NCBI GenBank assembly: GCA_009693345.1
Contig: SHXL01000080.1
Location: 1-11,522, forward strand
From: Betaproteobacteria bacterium
GTDB lineage: Bacteria > Pseudomonadota > Gammaproteobacteria > Burkholderiales > SG8-39
Direction: 5' to 3'
DNA: 11,522 nt
Positions 1 to 5,945 of the stretch are shown piece by piece (within the stretch, counting starts at the first letter, position 1; each line of letters starts with the position of its first letter). Both the position numbers and the translations under genes were made by a program. Below the pieces are notes generated by a model. It was not told where the DNA came from, searched no databases, and saw nothing but the letters and a program-made list of their open reading frames with translations.

Positions 1-300
1 AGGTGTTGAAGTTTCAGGCTTTCGCTCTGCCTGGCTCGATCGCGATCCGATCTTGCAAAAGCACGACTGAGAGTAAGCATTGGTGAACGGCCCTGGCAAT
101 TAATACTGAATTGACAAGCTCTTATTCCTGCATTGCGCCAAACGGCAGGTGTTGCACTGACCAGTTGAGACCACCGCCGAAAGCGGTCATTCATATCTTG
201 GGTGAAAGCGTGACGTAGACGTGACGTAACCAGCGGGTTTTGGCACAACTTGGCGAGTGATGGCGGGCCAATATACAATCACTTACGCACATTGACTCCC
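1..300. other. Left-end region with no convincing gene
   Basis: I see no ORF here with plausible protein content or a ribosome binding site. It contains a small hairpin (ACCGC/GCGGT, 173-187) without a following T run, an isolated TTGACA at 111-116 without a matching -10 box, and an 11-bp-period direct repeat at 209-228. It ends directly at the tRNA-Asn 3' half. Its composition is visibly less GC-rich than the genes to the right. Together with the tRNA scar this fits the distal end of an integrated element. That reading is an inference, because no integrase or mobility gene is visible. Confidence 0.5.
209..228. repeat. Tandem direct repeat CGTGACGTA, 11-bp period
   Basis: CGTGACGTA occurs at 209-217 and again at 220-228, start to start 11 bp, close to one helical turn. 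Same-face repeats of this kind are typical binding sites for a DNA-binding protein. They lie about 70-90 bp from the tRNA-Asn fragment, a distance at which arm-type sites of tyrosine-recombinase attachment regions can lie. The repeat is directly visible; the protein that would bind it is unknown. Confidence 0.45.
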
Positions 301-345
301 CTGTTAATCCGCAGGTCCCTGGTTCGAGTCCAGGTCGAGGAGCCA
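301..345 (+). pseudogene. 3' half of tRNA-Asn (GTT), probable integration-site remnant
   Basis: The segment reads as a tRNA from anticodon loop to CCA. It has the loop CTGTTAA with anticodon GTT at 303-305, the 3' anticodon strand TCCGC, the variable region, a T arm CCTGG-TTCGAGT-CCAGG, the 3' acceptor strand TCGAGGA, discriminator G and encoded CCA (343-345). This agrees with tRNA-Asn of proteobacteria. The bases before 301 do not supply the 5' acceptor strand, D arm or 5' anticodon strand, so no functional tRNA can form. The match stops sharply at the anticodon loop, where many tyrosine-recombinase elements cross over when integrating into tRNA genes. The likely explanation is the duplicated 3' end left by such an element. 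Confidence 0.85.
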
Positions 346-373
346 TCTAAAATCGGGATTGCTGGGCATAGGC

Positions 374-628
374 ATGGAACCGACCATAAGAGTGGTGACC
401 TGTCCTTGCTGCAAGAAGATGCTGTACGCGTTCGAGCGCGATGCGGCGAAAAGTGGCGGGCCTTGGACAATTACGAAAGATAGCCCGGCCATCAAGGACG
501 ACAGCGAGGGCCATTTCATGAAATGCGGCAGTTGTTCCAAGCGAGTGGCAGTCGAAAAGGCTACCGGCTCGGGCAGCGAAAGATGGACCATATCCGCGGC
601 GCAGAAATGCGATCGCGTGCTTCCCTGA
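374..628 (+). CDS. Small four-cysteine, zinc-ribbon-like hypothetical protein
   Basis: An 84-residue protein from the ATG at 374; a TTG at 359 would add five residues. It has two CxxC pairs, C10-P-C-C13 and C51-G-S-C54, the second preceded by H47. This is the usual layout of a zinc ribbon that holds one metal ion with four cysteines. Between them is a lysine- and aspartate-rich stretch, and the tail is basic. No signal peptide or membrane segment is visible. I do not recognise the family. Small zinc-ribbon proteins often bind nucleic acid or act as adaptors, but nothing here decides that. It begins 28 bases after the tRNA-Asn fragment and is followed by another small ORF in the same direction. 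The ribosome binding site is weak, so the start is uncertain. Confidence 0.55.
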   Translation: MEPTIRVVTCPCCKKMLYAFERDAAKSGGPWTITKDSPAIKDDSEGHFMKCGSCSKRVAVEKATGSGSERWTISAAQKCDRVLP

Positions 629-647
629 TTTCACAGGATCGCCCGTC

Positions 648-824
648 ATGGACATGAGTGCAGAAGAAGTGAAGCAATTCTGGCGCGGCTTCTGCCAGCG
701 CCAAAAGATCGCCGCCGACGTCATCGCCAAAGGCGAGGCGATCATCGACAAGGACCCGGACTACTGGGCCGACCAGACGATGAGCGACCTGCTCGATTCG
801 ATCTCTGGCAAGAAGCCGGGTTGA
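648..824 (+). CDS. Small hypothetical protein (58 aa)
   Basis: An ORF of 58 codons from ATG 648 (an alternative ATG lies at 654) to TGA 822-824. An AGGA Shine-Dalgarno at 635-638 sits nine bases upstream, which supports the start. The product is acidic and probably largely helical: the N-terminus MSAEEVKQFWRGF is followed by a helix with alternating Lys/Asp/Glu and a C-terminal SDLLDSISGKK tail. It has no cysteine pairs, signal peptide or membrane segment. It lies 19 bases behind the four-cysteine protein and may be co-transcribed with it. I do not recognise the family. It converges with the minus-strand Bug gene, leaving a 26-base gap without a clear terminator. Confidence 0.5.
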   Translation: MDMSAEEVKQFWRGFCQRQKIAADVIAKGEAIIDKDPDYWADQTMSDLLDSISGKKPG

Positions 825-850
825 ACGGCCCGCGGCGCGCTTCTAGGGCT

Positions 851-1819
851 TTATTCGGCCTTGAAGTCGATCGCCTTGACCACCGCGCCCCACTTTTTCT
901 GCTCTTGGACGAGGTAGACGGCATATTCCTCCGGTGACGAGGGCATCGACACGCCGCTTACCTTCGCGTACTGCTCGACCAGTTCCGCGGTGTTGAGCGC
1001 CGAAATCGCCGCGTCGCGGACGCGCTTCAGGATCGCCGGAGGTAATCCGGCCGGGCCGACCAGGCCGTACCAGTTGTCGGACAGTACCTTCGGGTAGCCG
1101 GCTTCGCCCGTCGTCTGCACGTCGGGCAGCGTCGCCGTGCGCCTGGCGCTGGTGATCGCGAGCGCCTTCAGCTTCCCGGCGCGGATATGCGACAGCAGCA
1201 CCGGCACGTCGAAGATGCCAAGCTGCACCTGGCCGCTCAGCAGATCGGTCACCGCGGGCGCGGCGCCCTTGTACGGCACGTGCACCATGTCGACGCCCGC
1301 GTCGACCTTCAGCAGTTCGCCCGCAAGATGCGTGATGCTGCCGGAACCCGCCGAGCCGTAGTTGATTTTTCCGGGATTCGCTTTCGCATAAGCGATCAGT
1401 TCCGCCAGCGTATTCACGGGCAGCGCCGGGTTGACCGCGATCACCTCCGGCACCCGCACCACCGTCGTGATCAGTGTGAAGTCCTTGTTCGGGTCGTACG
1501 GCATTTTCGCCACCGAAAACGGCGCGATCGACACGGACGATGCGCTGTTCAGTCCCAGCGTGTACCCGTCCGGCGCGGCCTTCGCGGCCCGATCGACGCC
1601 GACGACGCCGCCCAGGCCACCGACGTTCTCGATCACGACGGGCTGGCCGAGCTTCGCGCCCATCCCCTGCGCGAGGAAGCGCGCGAAAATATCCGCGGGT
1701 CCGCCCGCGGGAAAAGGAACGATGAGGCGCACCGGCTTGACTGGATAGGACTGTGCTGCGGCCGCCAGGGGCATCGCAACCGTGACCAGGAGAACCAGGA
1801 ACCGACCGAGAAAATGCAT
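851..1819 (-). CDS. Bug-family (TctC-like) periplasmic solute-binding protein
   Basis: A 322-residue secreted binding protein of the Bug/TctC family, usual length about 320. The first ~22 residues are a signal peptide (basic start, long Leu/Val/Ala core, AAAAQ near the cleavage site). Family motifs follow in order: VPFPAGGPAD near residue 35, GGLGGVVG near 67, the YGSAGSGS-HLAGEL ligand-loop segment and HVPYKGAAPAVTDL mid-protein. These proteins bind carboxylates, amino acids or aromatic acids in the periplasm and hand them to tripartite tricarboxylate transporters. No TctA/TctB membrane genes are nearby, so it is an orphan, as is common for the greatly expanded Bug family of Burkholderiales. 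AAGGGA (1825-1830) lies five bases before the ATG. A short leader ORF overlaps the start. The ligand cannot be predicted. Confidence 0.93.
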   Translation of the reverse strand: MHFLGRFLVLLVTVAMPLAAAAQSYPVKPVRLIVPFPAGGPADIFARFLAQGMGAKLGQPVVIENVGGLGGVVGVDRAAKAAPDGYTLGLNSASSVSIAPFSVAKMPYDPNKDFTLITTVVRVPEVIAVNPALPVNTLAELIAYAKANPGKINYGSAGSGSITHLAGELLKVDAGVDMVHVPYKGAAPAVTDLLSGQVQLGIFDVPVLLSHIRAGKLKALAITSARRTATLPDVQTTGEAGYPKVLSDNWYGLVGPAGLPPAILKRVRDAAISALNTAELVEQYAKVSGVSMPSSPEEYAVYLVQEQKKWGAVVKAIDFKAE

Positions 1820-1854
1820 TATTTTCCCTTTTCGAAAGAGTACCCGAATCGCAT
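1819..1854 (-). CDS. Possible 11-codon leader ORF before the Bug gene
   Basis: Read on the minus strand, an ATG at 1854-1852 opens MRFGYSFEKGK and stops with TAA at 1821-1819. The last A of this stop is the first base of the Bug gene ATG (TAATG overlap). A full AGGAGG (1865-1870) lies ten bases before the leader start, stronger than the AAGGGA directly before the Bug gene. This arrangement fits translational coupling of the Bug gene to a leader. The peptide has no obvious stalling or attenuator composition. The SD, frame and overlap are directly visible; a regulatory role is inference. Confidence 0.35.
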   Translation of the reverse strand: MRFGYSFEKGK

Positions 1855-1887
1855 TACTATCGTGCCTCCTGTGGGTAAATCACGCAA
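1820..1887. promoter_or_regulatory. Divergent intergenic region, Bug gene / GGDEF gene
   Basis: This 68-bp gap must hold the promoter of the minus-strand Bug gene and probably that of the plus-strand GGDEF gene. On the + strand, TACTAT (1855-1860) could be a -10 box, with only a poor -35 (TTCGAA, 1831-1836) 18 bases before it. No convincing Shine-Dalgarno precedes the ATG at 1888; the nearest is GGGTAA. I see no clear operator palindrome. The role is inferred from gene orientation rather than from strong motifs. Confidence 0.4.
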
Positions 1888-2988
1888 ATGAAATCTGCAA
1901 GCGGGGCCACGATCCAGTGGCGGCGCTCGCTGCTTGCGTTCGGCAGCGTCGCGCTCATGGCCCTGGTGCTGACGCTTGCCACAATCATCGGCCCGGTCGA
2001 GCCCGTAGTCGTCGCGGAGGGCTGCCTGGCGCTCGGCGCGATTGCGGGAATCTTTTACGGCCTGGTGCGTTATGGCGTGAGCGCCCGTTTCTCCGACACG
2101 GATTTCGTCGCCGCGCAACTGGCGGCAACCTTCGTGCTGCTCGCCTGGCTCACCTACCGCTCCGGCGACAGCGCTGCGGCGATGCCTGTTCTACCTCGTG
2201 GCGATGCTCTACGGCATGCTGCAGCTCGACCGTACCAGGCTCGCGACCCTCGCTATCGTGGCGGTGGTGACGCACGGCACCGCGCTCTTCATGCTGATCG
2301 ACCAGGGCCGGGCATCGACTTCGCCGCCGCCTGGACGCAGTTCGGCGCGCTGCTGCTGGCATTCGCCTGGTTTACCTACGCGGCCGGGATCGTCCTGCGG
2401 CTGCGCGCACGCCTGTCGGAGGCGCACCGCAAGCTCCACGACCTGGGACTTGAAGCGAACGAGCGCGCCAGCCGCGATACGCTCACCGGTGTCTACCACC
2501 ACCACCACCTGATGGAAGCCCTGGAGCGCGAAATCGCGCGCGCCGAGCGCGTCGGCAAGCCGTTGTCGATCGCGCGCGTGGATCTCGACTGGCTCGGCAG
2601 CGTGAACGAAACCCACGGCACGGCGGCGGGCGACATCGCCCTCAAGCGCTTCACCGAAGCGGCGGCGGGCGCGTTGCGCGACGTGGACGTGTTCGGACGC
2701 TACGGCGGCAAGGAATTTCTCGCCCTGATGCCCGACACGGACCTGAAGGGCGCCGTCATCGCAGCCGGGCGCATTCGCGCCGCCGTCAGCCGCGAACCCC
2801 TTCCTGAAGTGCGCGGCAGGCAGCACCTCAGTTGCAGCCTCGGCGTCGCCGAGCATCGCAAAGGCGAGAACACCCGCCTCCTGATCGGGCGTGCCGAAGC
2901 GGGCCTGAACTACGCCAAGGCGGCGGGGCGCGATCGCGTGGTTGCTCTTGACGCGGACGGAAAGCCCGCAATGGTGGAGGCAGCCTGA
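1888..2988 (+). CDS. Membrane GGDEF-domain protein, degenerate (GGKEF), with apparent frameshift pair
   Basis: A 366-codon ORF with an N-terminal membrane domain and a C-terminal GGDEF domain (about residues 190-350). GGDEF domains make c-di-GMP from two GTP. The signature reads RYGGKEF (G273-F277): the metal- and GTP-contacting Asp/Glu is Lys275. The upstream helix motif is also altered (DLDWLGSVNETHGTAAGD; the usual FK is LG and the usual GH is GT). The inhibitory I-site RxxD is intact (R264-D267, five residues before the motif). Catalysis is therefore doubtful, and c-di-GMP binding is plausible. Residues ~97-140 form an Arg/Pro/His-rich stretch, while the +2 frame there encodes two good membrane helices, so two compensating indels seem present. 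A four-His run (204-207) is natural. The stop overlaps the next gene's start (TGATG). Confidence 0.85.
   Translation: MKSASGATIQWRRSLLAFGSVALMALVLTLATIIGPVEPVVVAEGCLALGAIAGIFYGLVRYGVSARFSDTDFVAAQLAATFVLLAWLTYRSGDSAAAMPVLPRGDALRHAAARPYQARDPRYRGGGDARHRALHADRPGPGIDFAAAWTQFGALLLAFAWFTYAAGIVLRLRARLSEAHRKLHDLGLEANERASRDTLTGVYHHHHLMEALEREIARAERVGKPLSIARVDLDWLGSVNETHGTAAGDIALKRFTEAAAGALRDVDVFGRYGGKEFLALMPDTDLKGAVIAAGRIRAAVSREPLPEVRGRQHLSCSLGVAEHRKGENTRLLIGRAEAGLNYAKAAGRDRVVALDADGKPAMVEAA
2175..2312 (+). other. Out-of-frame membrane segment inside the GGDEF gene
   Basis: In the frame of the annotated gene this stretch gives an Arg/Pro/Gly/His-rich peptide where membrane helices are expected. In the next frame (codons starting at 2183, 2186, ...) it reads LFYLVAMLYGMLQL, then LATLAIVAVVTHGTALFMLI, two typical transmembrane helices, ending at DQGR near 2309. 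The main frame then resumes with GIDFAAAWTQF. This fits one extra base at roughly 2160-2185 and one missing base near 2305-2312. The restored product would have six membrane helices. Either real compensating mutations or sequencing errors could explain it. Confidence 0.75.
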
Positions 2989-3509
2989 TGGCGCCCCATG
3001 GCGAAAAGTTCACTCTCAACGAGCCGGTGGTGTTCCGTGGCCGGCCGATGCGCGTCACGGGACGGGTGCAGTTCGAGGGATCGAGCGGGCAATTGACGTT
3101 CCGTTACCAGCTTTCGGATGCTGACGGCGCACCTGTCGTCCTCGAAAAGGGCGAAGGCCATTTTGCGCTGTTGCGCCCATTTCCTCCGGCGGCGCGATTT
3201 AAGACGGCCGACAACACCATCATCGTCGGCACGGCAAAATACACGCTGATCAGCGTCCGCAGACTGAAGGTGCTCGATATCAGTGGCAACGCCGCTGGAA
3301 TCGCGGCCGGAGCGCCGCTCATCCTTTCCGGCATCTTCGAAGGCCTCATGGGCACCCTGATGCGCGAAATGGTGCCGGGCAAGCCGGCGCAGGTGTATTA
3401 CCTGCTGAAGCCGCTTGCGGCAGGGGAAATACTTTCTGCCGCGCAATACGCTGCAAACGAGGATGCCAAGGGCCACGCCGCAGGCGAGCGCGCCCTGAAC
3501 GGGGACTAG
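2988..3509 (+). CDS. Hypothetical protein coupled to the GGDEF gene
   Basis: A 173-residue protein whose ATG overlaps the GGDEF stop by one base (TGATG), so translation is probably coupled. The N-terminal half is a likely β-rich module (VVFRGRPMRVTGRVQFEG near residues 14-31, then a strand-rich segment to GEGHFALLRPF at ~56-66). It faintly recalls DUF4178-type domains, but I would not assign it. A hydrophobic stretch AGIAAGAPLILSGIFEGLMG (~residues 104-123) could be one membrane helix or a buried one. The C-terminus is charged and Ala-rich. There is no signal peptide. Coupling to a c-di-GMP-type gene suggests a shared role, but no function can be named. It ends 28 bp before livG, so it could also be read into the liv operon. 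Confidence 0.7.
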   Translation: MAPHGEKFTLNEPVVFRGRPMRVTGRVQFEGSSGQLTFRYQLSDADGAPVVLEKGEGHFALLRPFPPAARFKTADNTIIVGTAKYTLISVRRLKVLDISGNAAGIAAGAPLILSGIFEGLMGTLMREMVPGKPAQVYYLLKPLAAGEILSAAQYAANEDAKGHAAGERALNGD

Positions 3510-3537
3510 GCCGCGTACTATCGCCCACGCAGATTCA

Positions 3538-4353
3538 ATGACCAAACCAGATTCTGCCGGAGGAGGGTCTATCGGAACGGGTGTTGCGGGGGCGATGCTG
3601 CGCGTGCAGAACGTCGGCGTGCGCTTTGGCGGCATTGTCGCCCTCGACGACGTGTCCTTCGAGGTGCCGTCGGGCAGCATCGTCGGCCTGATCGGCCCGA
3701 ACGGCGCGGGCAAGACCACGCTGTTCAACTGCCTGTCGCGCCTCTACGAATGCGGCAGCGGCGACATCCTGTTCGACGGCGAATCGCTCCTGCGGATCCC
3801 CCGCCACCGCGTCGCCGCCGTCGGCATCGGGCGCACGTTCCAGAATCTGGCCCTGTTCCGCAGCATGACGGTGCTCGACAACATCATGGTCGGGCGGCAT
3901 TGCCGCACCGGCACCGGTTTTTTCATGAACTTCCTGCGCCCGCCCGCCGTGGCGCACGAAGAGCAGGCCACCGCCGAAAAAGCCCGGGCGCTGATCAGCC
4001 TGATGCAACTCGACGCGGTGGCCGGCATGCGCGTCTCCGACCTCCCCTTCGGCACGCAGAAACGCGTGGAACTGGCGCGCGCGCTCGCCAGTGAACCCAA
4101 ACTGCTCCTGCTCGATGAACCGGCGAGCGGCCTGAACCACGAGGAAGTCGGCGCCCTGGGCCTGCTGATCCGCGATATCCGCGTTCGCCTCAAGCTCACG
4201 GTGCTGCTCGTCGAGCACCACATGAGCCTGGTGATGAGCATTTCCGACCGCGTGGTGGCGCTGAATTTCGGCAGAAAGATCGCCGAAGGCACGCCCGCCG
4301 AGGTGCAGCAGCATCCCGAACTCATCCAGGCCTACCTTGGGGGCGCCGCCTAG
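3538..4353 (+). CDS. livG: Branched-chain amino acid-type ABC importer, ATP-binding subunit LivG
   Basis: A cytoplasmic ATPase of the HAAT (Liv) ABC family; up to 271 residues, LivG usually about 255-260. It has Walker A GPNGAGKT (53-60), Q-loop GRTFQN (Q102), the LivG-type signature LPFGTQKRVELARAL (169-183), Walker B LLLLDEPASGLN (189-200) and switch His in VEHH (H227). The GRTFQN-LFRSMTVLDN stretch and the long insertion before the signature are typical of LivG rather than LivF. The start is uncertain. ATG 3538 gives a Gly/Ser-rich 19-residue extension, whereas ATG 3595 (Met20) matches the usual family start; a strong AGGAGG at 3561-3566 is badly spaced for both. First gene of a tight five-gene operon, with livF starting one base after its stop. 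Confidence 0.93.
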   Translation: MTKPDSAGGGSIGTGVAGAMLRVQNVGVRFGGIVALDDVSFEVPSGSIVGLIGPNGAGKTTLFNCLSRLYECGSGDILFDGESLLRIPRHRVAAVGIGRTFQNLALFRSMTVLDNIMVGRHCRTGTGFFMNFLRPPAVAHEEQATAEKARALISLMQLDAVAGMRVSDLPFGTQKRVELARALASEPKLLLLDEPASGLNHEEVGALGLLIRDIRVRLKLTVLLVEHHMSLVMSISDRVVALNFGRKIAEGTPAEVQQHPELIQAYLGGAA

Positions 4354-4354
4354 C

Positions 4355-5065
4355 ATGGCGTTCCTCGAAGCCGCCGCGCTGCACGCCTCCTACGGCCAGA
4401 CGCGCGTCCTGCACGGCATCAGCTTTTCCATGGAGGAAGGCACGATCACCGCGCTGCTCGGCGCCAACGGCGCCGGCAAGACGACCACGTTGCGGGCGCT
4501 GTGCGGCATGGTCCGCACCGAAGGCGAAATGCGCTTCGCCGGCCAGCGCATCGACGGGCGCGCCACCGAGGACATCGTCCGCCTGGGCATCGCGCACGTT
4601 CCCGACGGCCGCGGCACCTTCGTCAACCTCACCACGGAGGAGAACCTGCGGCTCGGCGCCTACACGCGCAAGGACCGCGCCGCCGTGGAGACGGATCTGG
4701 AACGGGTGTACGGCTACTTCCCCTGGCTCAAGGAGCGCCGCGCGCAGCAGGCCGGCACTCTTTCGGGCGGCGAGCAGCAGATGCTCGCCGTGTCGCGCGC
4801 GCTGATGCTGCGTCCGAAACTGATGCTGCTGGACGAGCCCTCCTTCGGGCTCGCCCCCCTCATCGTCAGGGAGCTGTTCGCGATTCTGCGCAGGGTGAAT
4901 GAAAAGGAGCGCGTCAGCATGCTGGTGGTCGAACAGAATGCGGCGATGGCGCTCGACCTCGCCGACCACGCCTATCTGATCGAAACCGGCCGCGTGGTGC
5001 TGTCCGGCCCCTCCGGCGACATCAAGAAGAACGACGCCGTGCGCCGTTCCTACCTCGGTTACTAG
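4355..5065 (+). CDS. livF: Branched-chain amino acid-type ABC importer, ATP-binding subunit LivF
   Basis: A 236-residue second ATPase of the Liv importer, of normal LivF length. It has Walker A GANGAGKT (36-43), the LivF-type VPDGRGTFVNLTTEENL stretch (82-98), signature LSGGEQQ (136-142), Walker B LMLLDEPSFGLAP (156-168) and VVEQN in the switch region, where LivF proteins usually carry Gln. ATG 4355 is preferred over an in-frame TTG at 4337, because the protein then begins at the family's usual position and only one base separates it from the livG stop. A G-rich stretch (4338-4342) is the only candidate ribosome binding site, so coupling to livG is likely. It would pair with LivG as a heterodimer beneath LivH and LivM. 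Confidence 0.94.
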   Translation: MAFLEAAALHASYGQTRVLHGISFSMEEGTITALLGANGAGKTTTLRALCGMVRTEGEMRFAGQRIDGRATEDIVRLGIAHVPDGRGTFVNLTTEENLRLGAYTRKDRAAVETDLERVYGYFPWLKERRAQQAGTLSGGEQQMLAVSRALMLRPKLMLLDEPSFGLAPLIVRELFAILRRVNEKERVSMLVVEQNAAMALDLADHAYLIETGRVVLSGPSGDIKKNDAVRRSYLGY

Positions 5066-5069
5066 GGAG
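5065..5069 (+). promoter_or_regulatory. Ribosome binding site that fixes the TTG start of livH
   Basis: GGGAG overlaps the livF stop codon and lies six bases before the TTG at 5076. No ATG lies at a suitable distance in the same frame before the conserved N-terminus of LivH. This supports the non-ATG start and coupling to livF. Confidence 0.6.
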
Positions 5070-5075
5070 ATCGCC

Positions 5076-5945
5076 TTGGACGCATTGCTGCACCAAGTCC
5101 TCGCCGGGCTCGCCACCGGCGGCATCTACGCCAGCGTCGCGCTGGCGCTGGTCATGATCTACCAGGCGACGCACCTGGTGAATTTCGCGCAAGGGGAGCT
5201 CGCGATGTTCTCCACCTACATCGCCTGGAGCCTGATCAATGCCGGCATGCCCTACTGGGGCGCCTTCTTCCTGACGGTGGGATTTTCATTCGTGCTTGGC
5301 GTGCTGATCGAGCGCGTCGTCATCCGGCCGGTGGAGAACGCGCCGGTGCTGGCCGTGGTGGTGGTGTTCATCGCCCTGCTGGTGATCCTCAACAGCGTCA
5401 CCGGCTGGATCTATACCTTCACCATCAAGACCTTCCCCAGCCCGTTCCCGAACGACCTCGGGTTCGGCAAATACATGTCGCCCCATGAAGCGGGCGCGAT
5501 CGGCGTCACGCTTGTGGTGCTGCTCCTGCTCTACGCCTTCTTCCGCTTCACGCCGCTCGGCCTCGCCATGCGGGCCGCGGCGCAGAACCCGGAATCGAGC
5601 CGCCTGGTCGGGATCCGCGTCGGCTGGATGTTGGCGCTGGGCTGGGGCCTCGCAGCGGCGATCGGCTCGATCGCCGGCATGATGGTGGCGCCGATCGTGT
5701 TCCTCGATCCCAATATGATGGGCGGTGTGCTGCTGTATGCCTTCGCCGCGGCGCTGGTCGGCGGCATCGACAGCCCCGGCGGCGCGGTGTTCGGCGGTTT
5801 CCTGGTAGGGGTGCTGGAGAACGTGCTGGGCGCCTTCGTCATCGGCAACGAATTGAAGCTCGCGGTCGCCCTGGTGCTGATCATCGGCGTCCTGGTGGTG
5901 AAGCCCTCGGGTTTCTCCGGCAAGGTCCACGTCAGCCGCGTATGA
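5076..5945 (+). CDS. livH: Branched-chain amino acid-type ABC importer, permease LivH
   Basis: A 289-residue inner-membrane permease. The family start (LLHQVLAGLATGGIYASVALALVMIYQ) is followed by the LivH hallmark HLVNFAQGELAMF near residues 32-44. There are about eight hydrophobic segments, with a cytoplasmic loop RAAAQNPESSRLVGIRV (~165-182) that matches the EAA-like coupling helix contacting the ATPases. Further motifs are the GSIAGMMVAP stretch and the conserved GGIDSPGGAVFGGFLVGVLEN near the C-terminus. Translation starts at TTG, with GGGAG six bases upstream. Its end overlaps livM by four bases (ATGA), a sign of coupled translation. With LivM it forms the transmembrane channel. The ligand class cannot be told from the permease. 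Confidence 0.95.
   Translation: MDALLHQVLAGLATGGIYASVALALVMIYQATHLVNFAQGELAMFSTYIAWSLINAGMPYWGAFFLTVGFSFVLGVLIERVVIRPVENAPVLAVVVVFIALLVILNSVTGWIYTFTIKTFPSPFPNDLGFGKYMSPHEAGAIGVTLVVLLLLYAFFRFTPLGLAMRAAAQNPESSRLVGIRVGWMLALGWGLAAAIGSIAGMMVAPIVFLDPNMMGGVLLYAFAAALVGGIDSPGGAVFGGFLVGVLENVLGAFVIGNELKLAVALVLIIGVLVVKPSGFSGKVHVSRV

Noticed and set aside
111..139. TTGACA as a promoter -35 box
   Set aside because: No acceptable -10 box lies 16-18 bases downstream, and no gene begins close behind it.
173..187. Hairpin ACCGC-CGAAA-GCGGT as a terminator
   Set aside because: The stem is only five base pairs and no T run follows.
347..751. 134-codon minus-strand open frame opposite the zinc-ribbon gene
   Set aside because: No ribosome binding site or recognisable motif. 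The plus-strand ORF has paired CxxC motifs and is preferred, although neither is certain.
2497..2508. Four consecutive His codons as an engineered tag
   Set aside because: They lie inside the natural GGDEF domain at the usual DxLTGxxNRR position, so they are a local variation rather than a tag.
2209..2856. 215-codon minus-strand open frame opposite the GGDEF gene
   Set aside because: The plus strand encodes recognisable GGDEF motifs here. The antisense product has no recognisable motif and no good start context.
3561..3583. AGGAGG at 3561-3566 defining a start of livG
   Set aside because: The only in-frame standard start codons are 23 bases upstream or 28 bases downstream. The nearby GTG at 3581 is out of frame. 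The start therefore remains undecided.
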